A stretch of DNA of 64,000 nucleotides from JAVBNF01 sp031551725. Lineage in GTDB: Bacteria; Bacteroidota; Bacteroidia; Bacteroidales; P3. The stretch covers positions 46,981 through 110,980 of the forward strand of contig JAVBNF010000001.1 in assembly GCA_031551725.1 (NCBI GenBank). Direction: 5' to 3'. This document shows, piece after piece, positions 1 to 9,613 of the stretch; position 1 is the stretch's first letter, and the number at the start of each line of letters is the position of its first letter. The position numbers and the translations under genes were made by a program. A model generated the notes under the pieces. That model made no database searches. It worked only from the letters and a program-made list of their open reading frames with translations, and was not told where the DNA came from.

Positions 1-2012
1 ATTCCAATTGAGTCTACACGAAGCAAGCTACTATTTTTAAAATATTCTGCAAAAGACAGAAAACCAATAGAAGCATTATGGCCGGTAAATTGTTCTTTCC
101 CAATAGTGTATGCTACAATATCATCCGAATCTTGTTCATTGGTCTTCCAACCACAACTGCCGGAAACAGCCTGTACTTTCTGTACAATAATTAAATTGCG
201 AGTTATCGTATCGGCTTTAAAAACGATCGTATCTCTACGAGGATAAATTGTCGAGGTTTTCACTGTTAAATTAACCATTCTACCGACCGAATCCGCACTC
301 GGACTCACATCCATCCATGAAGGACATTTTATAACTGCCCATTCTTTATTTGTAGATAATAAGATGCTTTGGGTTTCTCCTTTTCTCTCGCCAAATACAA
401 GGCTATCTGCAGACAACGACAAGAAGGGAGTATTCCCTCCACCACGGAAAACAAAGGATATTTGCTGATTATTTTCCGTAATATTTGTAAAGGGTGCATT
501 TAAATTTGTGTTATTCCACAGAACCGGATAGAAAGAATGAACGTTCGTTGTCCCGGGAAAGGGTGCGGCTGTTGTAAGAGGTTTGAGATTTCCGTTGGCC
601 GGATTGATAATTACGCGCATCGGATCGCCGTTATTAGGTGCATTATTCGACCATGCTGTTGCATTATAAGCAATGTGCCACACGAGCATGCCATGACCGG
701 GCAAATATTTATCCCAGTCATTTAGCTGGCGATTTTCAATCATAAAAAATTCCGTCGGATTTGGGGTTTTTCCTTGTAAATTAGGCGCTGTTAAAGCTAA
801 AATATAGCCTTTGTGCTCCTTATCCAAGGGATTTAAAGTAATAACATCCGGATTGGAAAGAATTTCCGGTGTCAACCAGCCCAAATAAAAACGGTCGTAA
901 ACCGAGTATAATGGCGGAGTACGCCCTTCATTCAAATACGCACCATTATCCATCAAACTCCAGTCTCCCAGTGGGGAATTATCAGGGGCCGGAGTATTGT
1001 CTGTTTTATAATAATCGGGAAGTCCAAGCACATGCGAAAATTCGTGTGTAAACGTACCTATTCCACACATATTGTTTCCTACAGTTCCTTGTAATTCGGA
1101 GGTGCAAGCATAATCCTTGATTTTTTTTCCGTTTAAAATCAAATTCCCTTTGCCATCTGCGGTTACTACAAAGCGATGCGGCCAAATGGTATTTTGATTT
1201 ACAGTCGTACCTTCTGCCTCATTATAACCGGCATAATAAACAGAAACATTATCTACATAACCATCATTATCCGTATCATAATCTGCAAAATTTACACCGT
1301 TATCGTAAGCTTGTTGGCAAGCATCGCGAATCATTTGCTGCGGAAGTGTATCGTTACCATCGGCTACTTTATTTTTTCCATAATATACGTACGGATGTGA
1401 CAAAGTATAAGGTCCAACAATATCAAAATGCGGACTAAATTGTCCGTTTGACGAAGCCATAAAATAGTCGCGAGAACTTCCTGTTCCGCCATTTCTGCTG
1501 TAGCCGACTTGATTGAGCAAACTGTCGAAATCGGCTTTTGGTGTTGCCGAAACAAAACTTTTGTCTGAAAAATTAACCAAAATCACCAAACTTCGGGGAG
1601 ACCCATTAATTGGAAAAGCCTTTTGTGGAGCACTTTGTGCGGTTGCACGTTGAGCGCGCTGTTTGGTAAAACCGGCTTCGAGTTGTATTTCTTGCGAAAG
1701 CGTTGCCAGATATTTCTTCTCACTTGCACTGCGAAGCATTTTGCTATGCGCCATCACCTTGCCAGGAACAAAAGAAGCATCATTTGCCGGCTCGGCATAT
1801 ACCCAAGCACCTTGTTCGTTTTTAACCACCACATAGTTGTCTCCGGTCGATTGATAGTGAAACCACTCATCGCCGCGAAGGTAAACATCCAATAAAGAGC
1901 CATCGGGCTGTTGCACGGTAGCAGGACGCGAAAGTGCAGGAACAGCTTGCATTTGTTGGCTAAAACCAAACACAAATGCGAACAAGGAAAATATGAATAA
2001 TTTGAACTTCAT
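1..2012 (-). CDS. Secreted M6-family metalloprotease, copy 1 (3' end outside window)
   Basis: Partial gene. It starts at an ATG at 2012 (an in-frame ATG at 2018 is also possible) and stays open to the window edge, giving about 670 residues. A lysine plus hydrophobic signal peptide ends near ...QQMQA. The zinc-binding motif HEFSH lies near residue 323 (bases 1031-1046) in the context MCGIGTFTHEFSHVLGL, typical of M6 (immune inhibitor A-like) peptidases. The N-terminal propeptide-like region and catalytic domain closely match the second copy at 2707-5067, so the pair is a recent duplication. The start is 7 bases after the pssA stop, so it is probably co-transcribed. The C-terminus, where BACON and T9SS sorting domains would be expected by analogy, is not visible. 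Confidence 0.9.
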   Translation of the reverse strand, partial: MKFKLFIFSLFAFVFGFSQQMQAVPALSRPATVQQPDGSLLDVYLRGDEWFHYQSTGDNYVVVKNEQGAWVYAEPANDASFVPGKVMAHSKMLRSASEKKYLATLSQEIQLEAGFTKQRAQRATAQSAPQKAFPINGSPRSLVILVNFSDKSFVSATPKADFDSLLNQVGYSRNGGTGSSRDYFMASSNGQFSPHFDIVGPYTLSHPYVYYGKNKVADGNDTLPQQMIRDACQQAYDNGVNFADYDTDNDGYVDNVSVYYAGYNEAEGTTVNQNTIWPHRFVVTADGKGNLILNGKKIKDYACTSELQGTVGNNMCGIGTFTHEFSHVLGLPDYYKTDNTPAPDNSPLGDWSLMDNGAYLNEGRTPPLYSVYDRFYLGWLTPEILSNPDVITLNPLDKEHKGYILALTAPNLQGKTPNPTEFFMIENRQLNDWDKYLPGHGMLVWHIAYNATAWSNNAPNNGDPMRVIINPANGNLKPLTTAAPFPGTTNVHSFYPVLWNNTNLNAPFTNITENNQQISFVFRGGGNTPFLSLSADSLVFGERKGETQSILLSTNKEWAVIKCPSWMDVSPSADSVGRMVNLTVKTSTIYPRRDTIVFKADTITRNLIIVQKVQAVSGSCGWKTNEQDSDDIVAYTIGKEQFTGHNASIGFLSFAEYFKNSSLLRVDSIG

Positions 2013-2019
2013 GAACATT

Positions 2020-2703
2020 TTACAGATTAATTTTTGAGCGGAATACTAATGAAAATATTGGATATAAAAGCACCAATACCGGAATTGCAGCCGTACGCAA
2101 AAGTGCAAGCAAAGCAATTGCAGTAAGGAGAAAAATATATTTATGGGTATTGTCTTTCCATGTAAAATTCTTTATTTTAAAAGAGAACATGGGAATTTCA
2201 GACACGAGCAAAAGCGAAAGCAAACAGATGGCGGCAACAATCATGAAAGTGTGCAATACCGGAAACCCGAATTCGATGATGGCCCACGGCAACGCAGCCC
2301 AAAACAAAGCATTGGCGGGCGTTGGCATACCCACAAAGTTTTCAGTTTGACGTTCGTCGACATTGAATTTCGCTAAACGCAAAGCGGAAAACATTGGAAT
2401 TAAAAAGGCTATATATTCCAAATACTGAATATGCGGCTCGGTATAATACCGGAGCAAGCCAAAAGCAATCATGCCGGGTGCAACGCCGAAAGTCACGATA
2501 TCAGCCAGGGAATCCAATTCCTTACCTATAGACGATTTTACGTTTAGCAAACGTGCAGCCGTGCCATCGAGAAAATCTGCTACCGCACCGCCGACAATAA
2601 ACAAGCCCGCAGCAAAACCATTTCCTTCGATAGCAAAAAGAATGGCAAAGCATCCGCAAAGCAGATTTATCAACGTAATCAAGTTTGGAATATGTCGTTT
2701 CAT
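2020..2703 (-). CDS. pssA: CDP-diacylglycerol-serine O-phosphatidyltransferase
   Basis: This membrane enzyme makes phosphatidylserine from CDP-diacylglycerol and serine, the route to phosphatidylethanolamine. The CDP-alcohol phosphotransferase motif DGx2ARx8Gx3Dx3D is intact at residues 46-68 (D46, G47, A50, R51, G60, D64, D68). Several hydrophobic segments follow, and the length of 227 residues fits the family. The gene sits 3 bases after the stop of one M6 protease and 7 bases before the start of the other, so phospholipid synthesis and secreted proteases share a transcript. I see no reason in the sequence for this coupling. Confidence 0.95.
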   Translation of the reverse strand: MKRHIPNLITLINLLCGCFAILFAIEGNGFAAGLFIVGGAVADFLDGTAARLLNVKSSIGKELDSLADIVTFGVAPGMIAFGLLRYYTEPHIQYLEYIAFLIPMFSALRLAKFNVDERQTENFVGMPTPANALFWAALPWAIIEFGFPVLHTFMIVAAICLLSLLLVSEIPMFSFKIKNFTWKDNTHKYIFLLTAIALLALLRTAAIPVLVLLYPIFSLVFRSKINL

Positions 2704-2706
2704 TTT

Positions 2707-5067
2707 TTATCGTTTTATAATTTTATATCTTATTTCGCCTTGATCTGTTTGGATACGGACTGTATAAACACCAATAACCAAGTTTTGCAAATCCAAACTG
2801 ATTTCATGTTGTTTCAAAACACTTGGCGACGGAATGCGCACTACATCATTAATATCCAACACGTCGATTTGGGTAATAAAAACATCATCCGATTGTTTTA
2901 CCGCAAGGAAATTACTAACCGGATTGGGATATACAATTACTTTTTCGTTAAGTCCCTCAACCCTAACAGGAATCGTGGTTACTTTTTGGATAATGGTAAT
3001 TGTTGTGATTAAACTTCCGCTCTTTTCCTTCAAAGTCAATGTTGCCGTTCTGTCTCCCGGCCCGGCATTCATCTGATTGGGCCCCACACTAACCGATGCG
3101 TTTCCGGTTCCTGTTATATTGGAAACATTGATCCATTCGGGAATTCCTGTAATTATCCATTCGACATTGGACTGAATATCCAAGGTTTGTGCCGTAAAAT
3201 TATTGAATGTAAAACTACTACTGCCGGCATTAACATAAGGTTTTGCCGCCTGCGTAATGTATATTTTTTTTGTAAGCGAATTCATTGTAACTATAACTGT
3301 ATCAAAACGCTCCGCTCCATTATTCACTCCGGCAGAAATAGTCATACTGCCGTTTCCGCTTCCGGAATTGGGACTGATTGACAACCACGATTGTTTTTTT
3401 GCAGCCGTCCACGAAGCGCTGGCTGTAATACTCACAGCCGTGTCGCCTCCATTTGCTGTGTAATTTATAGTATTTTTTGATGTTAAAAGCTGTTCTGCTC
3501 CGCCTTTGAAAGCAAAATTTATCTGATTACCATTCCTTGTAATTGATGTTAATGGCGCGTTTAATGATGTATTGTTGTTTAATTTAGGACTGTATGAATT
3601 GGTACTCATATATGGGAAGGGATCTCCGGACAAAGAAAGTTCGGAGTCATTATCATCGGCACGAACCAGGTTCACGCCAAGCGGCGACTGATTATTAACT
3701 GTATTCTTAAACCACTCATCTGCATCATAAGTGATATGCCAGATCAACAATCCTTTTCCGGGTAAATAAGCATCCCAGCCTGTTTGCTGGCGGTTTTCAA
3801 ACATGAAAAACTCCGAAGGGTTCGGATTTTTTCCATTCAAATTAGGGGTTGTTTGGGCTAAAATATATGCTTTGTTTTCGGATGAAAGCGGATTCAAGGT
3901 TATAGTTGCCGGAGCAGAAAGGACATCGGGCACGAGCCAACCGGCGAAAAAACGATCGTAAGAGGAATATAAAGGAGGTGTCCGCCCATTATTTAAATAA
4001 GGACCGTAATCCATAATACTCCATGTGTTTAATGTATTCACCGAACATTCCGTTCCTGCCGTGCAATAACAATCGGGTAAGCCCAAAACATGCGAAAATT
4101 CGTGTGTAAAAGTACCGATGCCACACATATTACTGCCCGAACTCCCTCTTAATTCGGAAGTACATGCATATTGCCAAACCTTTTTTCCATTAAACACCGT
4201 AGCTCCATACGGCACATACCATTTGTGCGGCCAAATCGTTGAACTCGGAGCGTGTTCTGCTTCATTATATCCTGCATAATAAACAAAAACGTTATCCACA
4301 TCTCCATCATTATCTGCATCATATTGACTAAAATTCACTCCGGCATTAAATGCAGCCGTACAGGCATCCACAATCATTTGCTGTGGGCGTAAATCACTGC
4401 CGGAAGCATCATTCTCACCATAATATTCATACGTTTGTGGCAAGTTGTAGGGCCCATACACATCAAACAGAGGGGTAAACGCACCACCTGACGAAGCAAC
4501 AAAATAATCACGTGCACTTCCCGTTGCTCCATTTTTGCTATATCCCACTTGATTGAGCATATTCGTAAACTCTTGATTAGGATCAGATGCAATAAAGGAG
4601 CGGTTTGTAAAATTCACTAATATTACGATGCTTCGTGGGCTTCCATTATTCGGAAATGCCTTTTGCGGAGCCGATTTTTGGGCGCTTTTAGCCATTTGCG
4701 TCCGTCCTTTGAACTGCAAAGAACCGCCGTATTTCAATTGTTTTTCTTGCGAAAGTGTTGATATATATGCGGCTTCTTCTGCCTTTCGGCCTTTCTTACC
4801 GTGCGCCATCACTTTGCTCGGCTTAAAAGTGCCCTGTTCGTTAGGCTCTCCATATACCCATACGTCTTCAGCATTTTTTACAATCACAATATTATCTTCT
4901 GTGGAATTGTATTTATAATGTTCATCGCCTCGCAGGTAAACTTCAAGTACGGAACCATCGGGCTGCAAAACAGGCACCGGAGTTCGAATTGCAGGTACCG
5001 CCTGCAATTGTTGGGAAAAACCAAACAGCAGTGCAAAAAGAGAAAAAACAAGTAATTTTGTTTTCAT
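2707..5067 (-). CDS. Secreted M6-family metalloprotease, copy 2, with BACON domains and T9SS signal
   Basis: Protein of 786 residues. A signal peptide ends near QQLQA. The M6 catalytic domain carries GTFTHEFSHVLGLPDCY (zinc ligands near residues 322-326). Two consecutive beta-sandwich repeats of BACON type follow at about 530-690 (pattern ...SWLSISPNSGSGNGSMTIS..., and ...PEWINVSNITGTGNASVSV...). The C-terminus from VYPNPVSN to YKIIKR is a type A T9SS sorting domain, so the protein should be exported through the outer membrane and held on or released from the cell surface. It is the first gene of a likely M6-pssA-M6 transcript. The substrate is unknown. Copy 1 lies just beyond pssA. Confidence 0.95.
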   Translation of the reverse strand: MKTKLLVFSLFALLFGFSQQLQAVPAIRTPVPVLQPDGSVLEVYLRGDEHYKYNSTEDNIVIVKNAEDVWVYGEPNEQGTFKPSKVMAHGKKGRKAEEAAYISTLSQEKQLKYGGSLQFKGRTQMAKSAQKSAPQKAFPNNGSPRSIVILVNFTNRSFIASDPNQEFTNMLNQVGYSKNGATGSARDYFVASSGGAFTPLFDVYGPYNLPQTYEYYGENDASGSDLRPQQMIVDACTAAFNAGVNFSQYDADNDGDVDNVFVYYAGYNEAEHAPSSTIWPHKWYVPYGATVFNGKKVWQYACTSELRGSSGSNMCGIGTFTHEFSHVLGLPDCYCTAGTECSVNTLNTWSIMDYGPYLNNGRTPPLYSSYDRFFAGWLVPDVLSAPATITLNPLSSENKAYILAQTTPNLNGKNPNPSEFFMFENRQQTGWDAYLPGKGLLIWHITYDADEWFKNTVNNQSPLGVNLVRADDNDSELSLSGDPFPYMSTNSYSPKLNNNTSLNAPLTSITRNGNQINFAFKGGAEQLLTSKNTINYTANGGDTAVSITASASWTAAKKQSWLSISPNSGSGNGSMTISAGVNNGAERFDTVIVTMNSLTKKIYITQAAKPYVNAGSSSFTFNNFTAQTLDIQSNVEWIITGIPEWINVSNITGTGNASVSVGPNQMNAGPGDRTATLTLKEKSGSLITTITIIQKVTTIPVRVEGLNEKVIVYPNPVSNFLAVKQSDDVFITQIDVLDINDVVRIPSPSVLKQHEISLDLQNLVIGVYTVRIQTDQGEIRYKIIKR

Positions 5068-5100
5068 AATATATCCTTTCTTTTGTGCTACGATTATTTA

Positions 5101-6402
5101 TCAATTTAGGAGGTAAACATTTGAAACCGTACCCGGAATTTCTTTGTTTACAACCGTGACAATTCCATGTATATTAAGTCTTGCAGTCACGTTTTTTCCG
5201 GTGTGCAAATCAAGTCCGCTAAAGAGAATCCCATCTTCCTTAACACTCAATATCTTGTCTATTTCATAATTTAAAACGGCAAATTCATCTAAGTCATAGT
5301 ACAATGACGTTGCACCGGTTTCAATATCAATCAGCGTAAATTGCAAGGTGGTTTTATCAAAATAAAATAATTTGTCGTTCGAAACCATATTCGCTCTAAC
5401 GGAACACGGACTTGCTTTATATGCTTCTGCACTCGAAAGATTAAGAATCTCGCCGCTTTGGCTAAATATAATTTGCCCTTGAACTTGGTGAAAATAATTT
5501 TCATAACTACAATTACTACAGTTGTAGTTCTCAATCTCAACATTTATATTTTTTTCAACAGTCGTTCCTTCCTCTGTTATTTTAACTAAATAAAATTGGA
5601 GCGCTGCACTACGATCCATCATAATACAATACATCTCGCCATCGGTTCCTTTCCAAACAAAGATTAGCTCTGTCGTTTCTGAACTCATCGAAACATTCGC
5701 ATAACCACCATCCGCATAACGGTATCTCAATTTCCCTTCTGTCAAATTCTCCGATTTGTAGTTATACAACGCATTTCCAATATTATCAGTACAAAAACCT
5801 GTTAAAAAATCATTGGCAACAGATAAATCTTCAAACATAAAAGAACTGGGAGATAAGATAGACATTTTATGTAAAGTGGACTTGTAGGGAGAAAAATCTG
5901 GACATCTTGAGAAATAGATGTCGCCGAATTTGTCTTCTTGAATATTGCCCATATTTAAAGGAAACAATAGAGAAGGATGATAGATATTTCCACTGATATA
6001 AGGGTCGAAATCAGATGGTGTTTTGAAAGCACTTCCGTCTGTCCTATCCACAAAATAAAAGTCCGAAACACCAAAATGATTCCACAAATTAAGGATAATA
6101 TATTTCTTTAATATGGTAACACTCGCCGTATTCATCCCTTTTATAGTATCGCCATTATTATTCAAAAATACAACCTCAACCGTTTTTTCTCCTCCATTTG
6201 AAGAATCGCCAACAACGGCATATAATTTGGGGCTTGCTTCGCCGGAGGAAATAAACAATATTTTTGCATTTTGAATATCCACTTTTGCCACATCTTTAGG
6301 AGAAGCTGAAGGATTCAAATTCGAATTAACAGCATCTTCCAATTTAGAACAAGAGGAAAAAATAAATGACAAGAGCATTAAAAGTAGCAAAGGCTTTTTC
6401 AT
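5101..6402 (-). CDS. Hypothetical lipoprotein, possibly beta-propeller-like
   Basis: Protein of 433 residues. A short signal peptide ends in a lipobox (FSSC, cysteine near residue 19), so it is predicted to be lipid-anchored and exported. The remainder is rich in beta-strand-like segments with alternating aromatic residues and repeated blades such as KLYAVVGDS, GDIYFSRC and KLFYFDKTTLQFTLID. This suggests a propeller but no family is recognised. A CSNCSY patch near residue 303 could form a disulfide or bind metal. It lies 33 bases upstream of the M6-pssA-M6 group and 17 bases after the asparaginase, so it may share a transcript with either. Confidence 0.75.
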   Translation of the reverse strand: MKKPLLLLMLLSFIFSSCSKLEDAVNSNLNPSASPKDVAKVDIQNAKILFISSGEASPKLYAVVGDSSNGGEKTVEVVFLNNNGDTIKGMNTASVTILKKYIILNLWNHFGVSDFYFVDRTDGSAFKTPSDFDPYISGNIYHPSLLFPLNMGNIQEDKFGDIYFSRCPDFSPYKSTLHKMSILSPSSFMFEDLSVANDFLTGFCTDNIGNALYNYKSENLTEGKLRYRYADGGYANVSMSSETTELIFVWKGTDGEMYCIMMDRSAALQFYLVKITEEGTTVEKNINVEIENYNCSNCSYENYFHQVQGQIIFSQSGEILNLSSAEAYKASPCSVRANMVSNDKLFYFDKTTLQFTLIDIETGATSLYYDLDEFAVLNYEIDKILSVKEDGILFSGLDLHTGKNVTARLNIHGIVTVVNKEIPGTVSNVYLLN

Positions 6403-6419
6403 AAAAAGATGTATTTAAT

Positions 6420-7451
6420 TTAATAATTGATCGTTATTTCGCCGCAAACAGCCGTTTGCAGTTGTTCTTTAATATCTTCGTTCGAACGATTTTCGCCGCA
6501 CAAAAGCATCATCTTGCACACGGCGGATTCGGTAGTAATATCGTGGCCACTGATAACACCGGCCTCCAACAGCTCCACACTGGCCTGATATTTACCCATT
6601 TCCACAGCTCCGGCTTTGCATTGAGTTACATTTAAAATAATTAATCCGCGAGCAACTGCATTTTTCAACGCAGTCGAAAGCCATTCGCTGGTAGGAGCGT
6701 TACCGGAACCGTAAGTTTCCAAAATCACACCTTTAATTTTCGGCGTGTTTAGTAAATGTTCCACCACTTCCTGCGAAATGCCGGGATAAATTTTCAAAAT
6801 CAACACATGCGGATTGACCTGTTTGTGAACAGTCAATTTGTTTGCATTTCGATGCAAAATCAAATGATCTTGATATTTGATATGAATACCGATTTCCGCT
6901 AAAGCAGGATAATTTCCGGAATAAAAAGCATTGAAGTTTTCGGCATTAATTTTGGTGGTGCGGTTGCCACGATAGAGCGTGTTTTCAAAGCAAATACAAA
7001 CTTCCGGAACCATCGGTAAGCCCTTGTCGTTTTTGGCGGCGGCAATTTCAATGGAGTTAATCAAATTATCTTTTCCATCGCTGCGCAAAATGCCGAGTGG
7101 TAGCTGCGACCCCGTAAGAATAACTGGTTTTTGCAGCCCTTCGAGCATAAAACTCAATGCAGAAGCGGAATACGACATGGTGTCTGTTCCGTGCAAAACC
7201 ACAAAACCATCGTATTTATCGTAATTTTTCTCAATTTGTTCGGCAATTTTCACCCAATAATCGGGATTCATATCCGACGAGTCGATAATATGTTCAAAAC
7301 AATAAGTGTCGATGTCCACACCCAAATTATCCAAACCGGGAACCGATTCCAACAATGCATCAAAGTTGAATGGTGCCAAGGCTTTTGTTATCGGATCCAT
7401 CACCATGCCGATGGTACCGCCGGTGTATATTACGAGAACTGAAGGTGTCAT
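6420..7451 (-). CDS. ansA: Type I (cytoplasmic) L-asparaginase
   Basis: The enzyme hydrolyses asparagine to aspartate and ammonia. The first catalytic-threonine signature TGGTIG is at residues 10-15, and the second signature HGTDTMSYSASALSFML is near residue 90. No signal peptide is present, and the 343-residue length fits the cytoplasmic type I group rather than the periplasmic type II. The C-terminal small domain (KGVILETYGSGNAPTSEW) is intact. The ATG at 7451 follows a 60-base repeat-filled spacer after serS. Co-transcription with serS is possible unless that repeat terminates transcription. Confidence 0.93.
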   Translation of the reverse strand: MTPSVLVIYTGGTIGMVMDPITKALAPFNFDALLESVPGLDNLGVDIDTYCFEHIIDSSDMNPDYWVKIAEQIEKNYDKYDGFVVLHGTDTMSYSASALSFMLEGLQKPVILTGSQLPLGILRSDGKDNLINSIEIAAAKNDKGLPMVPEVCICFENTLYRGNRTTKINAENFNAFYSGNYPALAEIGIHIKYQDHLILHRNANKLTVHKQVNPHVLILKIYPGISQEVVEHLLNTPKIKGVILETYGSGNAPTSEWLSTALKNAVARGLIILNVTQCKAGAVEMGKYQASVELLEAGVISGHDITTESAVCKMMLLCGENRSNEDIKEQLQTAVCGEITINY

Positions 7452-7453
7452 AT

Positions 7454-7513
7454 AATTAGGAATTGAGAATTAGGAATTAGGAAGTTAGGCTTTCTTCAAT
7501 TCCTAATTTCTAA
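7454..7513. repeat. Short tandem-unit inverted repeat (AATTAGGAATT family)
   Basis: The spacer between serS and the asparaginase consists almost entirely of imperfect copies of AATTAGGAATTGAG on one side and the inverse CTTCAATTCCTAATTTC on the other, able to fold into a long A/T-rich hairpin. It begins at the serS stop codon. Related single-arm copies are in the spacers at 50949-50982 and 54764-54786. It has no U-run typical of an intrinsic terminator. Confidence 0.75.
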
Positions 7514-8788
7514 TTAATCAATCAAATCAAATTTAGTGTACGGAACCAACGCTGCCGGAATACGGATCCCTTCGGGTGTTTGGTTATTTTCCAAAAGGGC
7601 TGCTACAATCCGCGGAAGCGCAAGTGCACTGCCATTTAAGGTATGTACCAACATCGTCTTTCCTGTTTCATCTTTGAAACGGCATTTCATACGATTGGCT
7701 TGAAACGACTCAAAATTTGAAACAGAACTCACTTCCAACCAGCGTTGCTGCGCTGCAGAATACACTTCGAAATCGTATGTCAAAGCAGATGTAAATCCCA
7801 TATCGCCGCCGCACAAACGCAAAACACGAAACGGTAGTTCGAGTTTTCTCAATAACGAAGTCACGTGGGCAACCATTTCTTCCAATGCTTGGTATGATTT
7901 TTCAGGATGTTGAACTTGCACAATTTCCACTTTATCGAATTGATGCAAACGATTTAATCCGCGCACATCTTTTCCATAAGAGCCTGCTTCACGGCGAAAA
8001 CAGGAAGAATAAGCCACATTTTTTATCGGCAACTGTGAGCCTTGCAACAGAACATCGCGGTAAATATTGGTTACAGGTACTTCTGCGGTAGGAATCAAAT
8101 ACAAATCGTCGAGCGGAGCATAATACATCTGTCCGTCTTTATCCGGAAGTTGTCCGGTACCATAGCCCGAAGCGGCGTTTACCAACAACGGCGGTTGAAT
8201 TTCGTGATATCCGGCATCGATAGCGCTTTCCAAAAAGAAATTAATCAAAGCGCGTTGCAAACGGGCGCCTTTTCCTTTGTAGACGGGAAATCCTGCGCCG
8301 GTGATTTTGTTTCCGAGTTCGAAATCCACAATATCATATTTTGCGGTCAACTCCCAATGCGGAAGCGCGTCTTTGGGCAATGTTGGGATATTTCCTTCTT
8401 GCGAAACAATTTCATTGTCTTCGGCCGATTTCCCTTCGCGAACGCTTTCATGAGGCGTGTTTGGAATCGTCAGCATAATTTGCTCAAGCGATTTTTCGAA
8501 TTTATCAAGTTCTTCGTCAATACTTTTTCCTTGTTCTTTGAGTTGGGCTACTTTTTCTTTGATTTGCTGTGCCAAATCGGCTTTTCCTTCTTTCATATAA
8601 GTGCCAACTTCTTTAGAAAGACGGTTGATTTCACTCAAAACCTCATCGGATTTTTGTTTTAATTCGCGACGGTGTTTATCAAGCTGAAGAGCTTCTGAAA
8701 TTTTCTCGGCAGCATCTTTGAAATTGCGTTTTTTAAGGCTTTCGATAATTTTGTCCGCGTTTTCACGGATGTTTTGGATTGGCAACAT
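7514..8788 (-). CDS. serS: Seryl-tRNA synthetase
   Basis: A class II aminoacyl-tRNA synthetase of 424 residues that charges tRNA-Ser. The N-terminal tRNA-binding coiled coil spans about residues 30-105 (heptad-rich, Lys/Glu/Leu). Motif 2 reads FRREAGSYGKDVRGLNRLHQF and motif 3 contains NGSALALPRIVAALLENNQ, both intact. The start ATG at 8788 is preceded by a good Bacteroidota promoter. The stop codon touches the repeat hairpin at 7454-7513. Confidence 0.97.
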   Translation of the reverse strand: MLPIQNIRENADKIIESLKKRNFKDAAEKISEALQLDKHRRELKQKSDEVLSEINRLSKEVGTYMKEGKADLAQQIKEKVAQLKEQGKSIDEELDKFEKSLEQIMLTIPNTPHESVREGKSAEDNEIVSQEGNIPTLPKDALPHWELTAKYDIVDFELGNKITGAGFPVYKGKGARLQRALINFFLESAIDAGYHEIQPPLLVNAASGYGTGQLPDKDGQMYYAPLDDLYLIPTAEVPVTNIYRDVLLQGSQLPIKNVAYSSCFRREAGSYGKDVRGLNRLHQFDKVEIVQVQHPEKSYQALEEMVAHVTSLLRKLELPFRVLRLCGGDMGFTSALTYDFEVYSAAQQRWLEVSSVSNFESFQANRMKCRFKDETGKTMLVHTLNGSALALPRIVAALLENNQTPEGIRIPAALVPYTKFDLID

Positions 8789-8810
8789 AACTTAATTATA
8801 TATAATTATA

Positions 8811-8841
8811 CAAAGTTACGAAAAAAAGTAACGAGTGACAA
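8811..8841 (-). promoter_or_regulatory. serS promoter
   Basis: Read on the minus strand there is TTG (8841-8839), a 20-base spacer, then TAACTTTG (8818-8811), matching the Bacteroidota sigma-ABfr consensus TTTG-N19-21-TAnnTTTG. The expected transcript start lies about 15-20 bases before the serS ATG. The -33 element falls inside a GAGTGACAAGCAACAAG repeat (8829-8850) of the same family as 21430-21506. Confidence 0.6.
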
Positions 8842-8939
8842 GCAACAAGCGATGATTTTTCAATTATATTCATTTATTTTTATCTCAAAAACAAAACACA
8901 CTGAAAACGAAACAATTAACAATTATTAACACTCTTTTC

Positions 8940-8970
8940 TTGGTAAATCCAAAAAAAAGTCGTAATTTTG
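8940..8970 (+). promoter_or_regulatory. rplU-rpmA promoter
   Basis: CTTG at 8939-8942, a 20-base spacer and a perfect TAnnTTTG element (TAATTTTG, 8963-8970) precede rplU. The untranslated leader would be about 22 bases. This is divergent from the serS promoter. Confidence 0.6.
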
Positions 8971-8996
8971 CCCTCCATTTAAAAAAATTATTCACT

Positions 8997-9305
8997 ATGT
9001 ACGTAATTGTAGATATTGCGGGCCAACAGTTTAAGGTTTCAAAAGACCAATACTTGTTTGTACACCGTTTAGACGCTGAGGAAGGCGCTAAAGTGGAGTT
9101 CGAAAAAGTACTTTTGAAAGACGAAAACGGAAAAGTCACCATCGGTGCGCCTGTTATCAGTGGTGCGAAGGTAACCGCCACCGTCCTCAAACATTTGAGA
9201 GGCGAAAAAGTTATCATTTTCAAGAAAAAACGTAGAAAAGGTTACCGTAAAACAAACGGTCACCGCGACTATTTGACTCAAATCAAAGTAGACGCCATTG
9301 CGTAA
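8997..9305 (+). CDS. rplU: 50S ribosomal protein L21
   Basis: A ribosomal large-subunit protein that binds 23S rRNA. The start is placed at the ATG at 8997 because MYVIVDIAGQQFKVSKDQ is the conserved L21 N-terminus. An upstream in-frame start would add 19 unrelated residues and run through the promoter. The C-terminal KKKRRKGYRKTNGHRDYLTQIKV block is the canonical L21 signature. It has 102 residues, the normal length, and is followed 35 bases later by rpmA in the conserved L21-L27 pair. Confidence 0.97.
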   Translation: MYVIVDIAGQQFKVSKDQYLFVHRLDAEEGAKVEFEKVLLKDENGKVTIGAPVISGAKVTATVLKHLRGEKVIIFKKKRRKGYRKTNGHRDYLTQIKVDAIA

Positions 9306-9340
9306 TTCATTTAGTAACAACTCAAAATCTTAAATAAGAA

Positions 9341-9589
9341 ATGGCACACAAAAAAGGGGTAGGTAGTTCGAACAACGGCCGTGAATCCCATAGCAAACGA
9401 TTAGGAGTTAAAATTTTTGGCGGACAAGCTGCTATTGCTGGCAACATCATCGTTCGTCAACGTGGAACCGTTCATCATCCGGGTGTTAACGTAGGTATTG
9501 GCAAAGACCATACTTTGTTCGCTTTGGTTGACGGAACTGTTCAATTCAAAAGAAAACACGATAACAAATCCTACGTTTCGATCGTTTAA
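9341..9589 (+). CDS. rpmA: 50S ribosomal protein L27
   Basis: The conserved N-terminus MAHKKGVGSSNNGRESHSK reaches the peptidyl-transferase centre in the ribosome. Here it begins directly at residue 2 without the cleavable extension known from Firmicutes. The 82-residue length, the LGVKIFGGQAAIAGNIIVRQRGT core and the position after rplU are all standard. A hairpin with a T-run follows 25 bases after the stop. Confidence 0.97.
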   Translation: MAHKKGVGSSNNGRESHSKRLGVKIFGGQAAIAGNIIVRQRGTVHHPGVNVGIGKDHTLFALVDGTVQFKRKHDNKSYVSIV

Positions 9590-9613
9590 TTAATTATCGA
9601 AATGAAAATTTTG

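Noticed and set aside
8042..8662. 206-residue open frame antisense to serS
   Set aside because: Fully inside serS on the opposite strand; composition is Phe/Ile-rich as expected from the reverse of a Lys/Glu-rich coiled coil.
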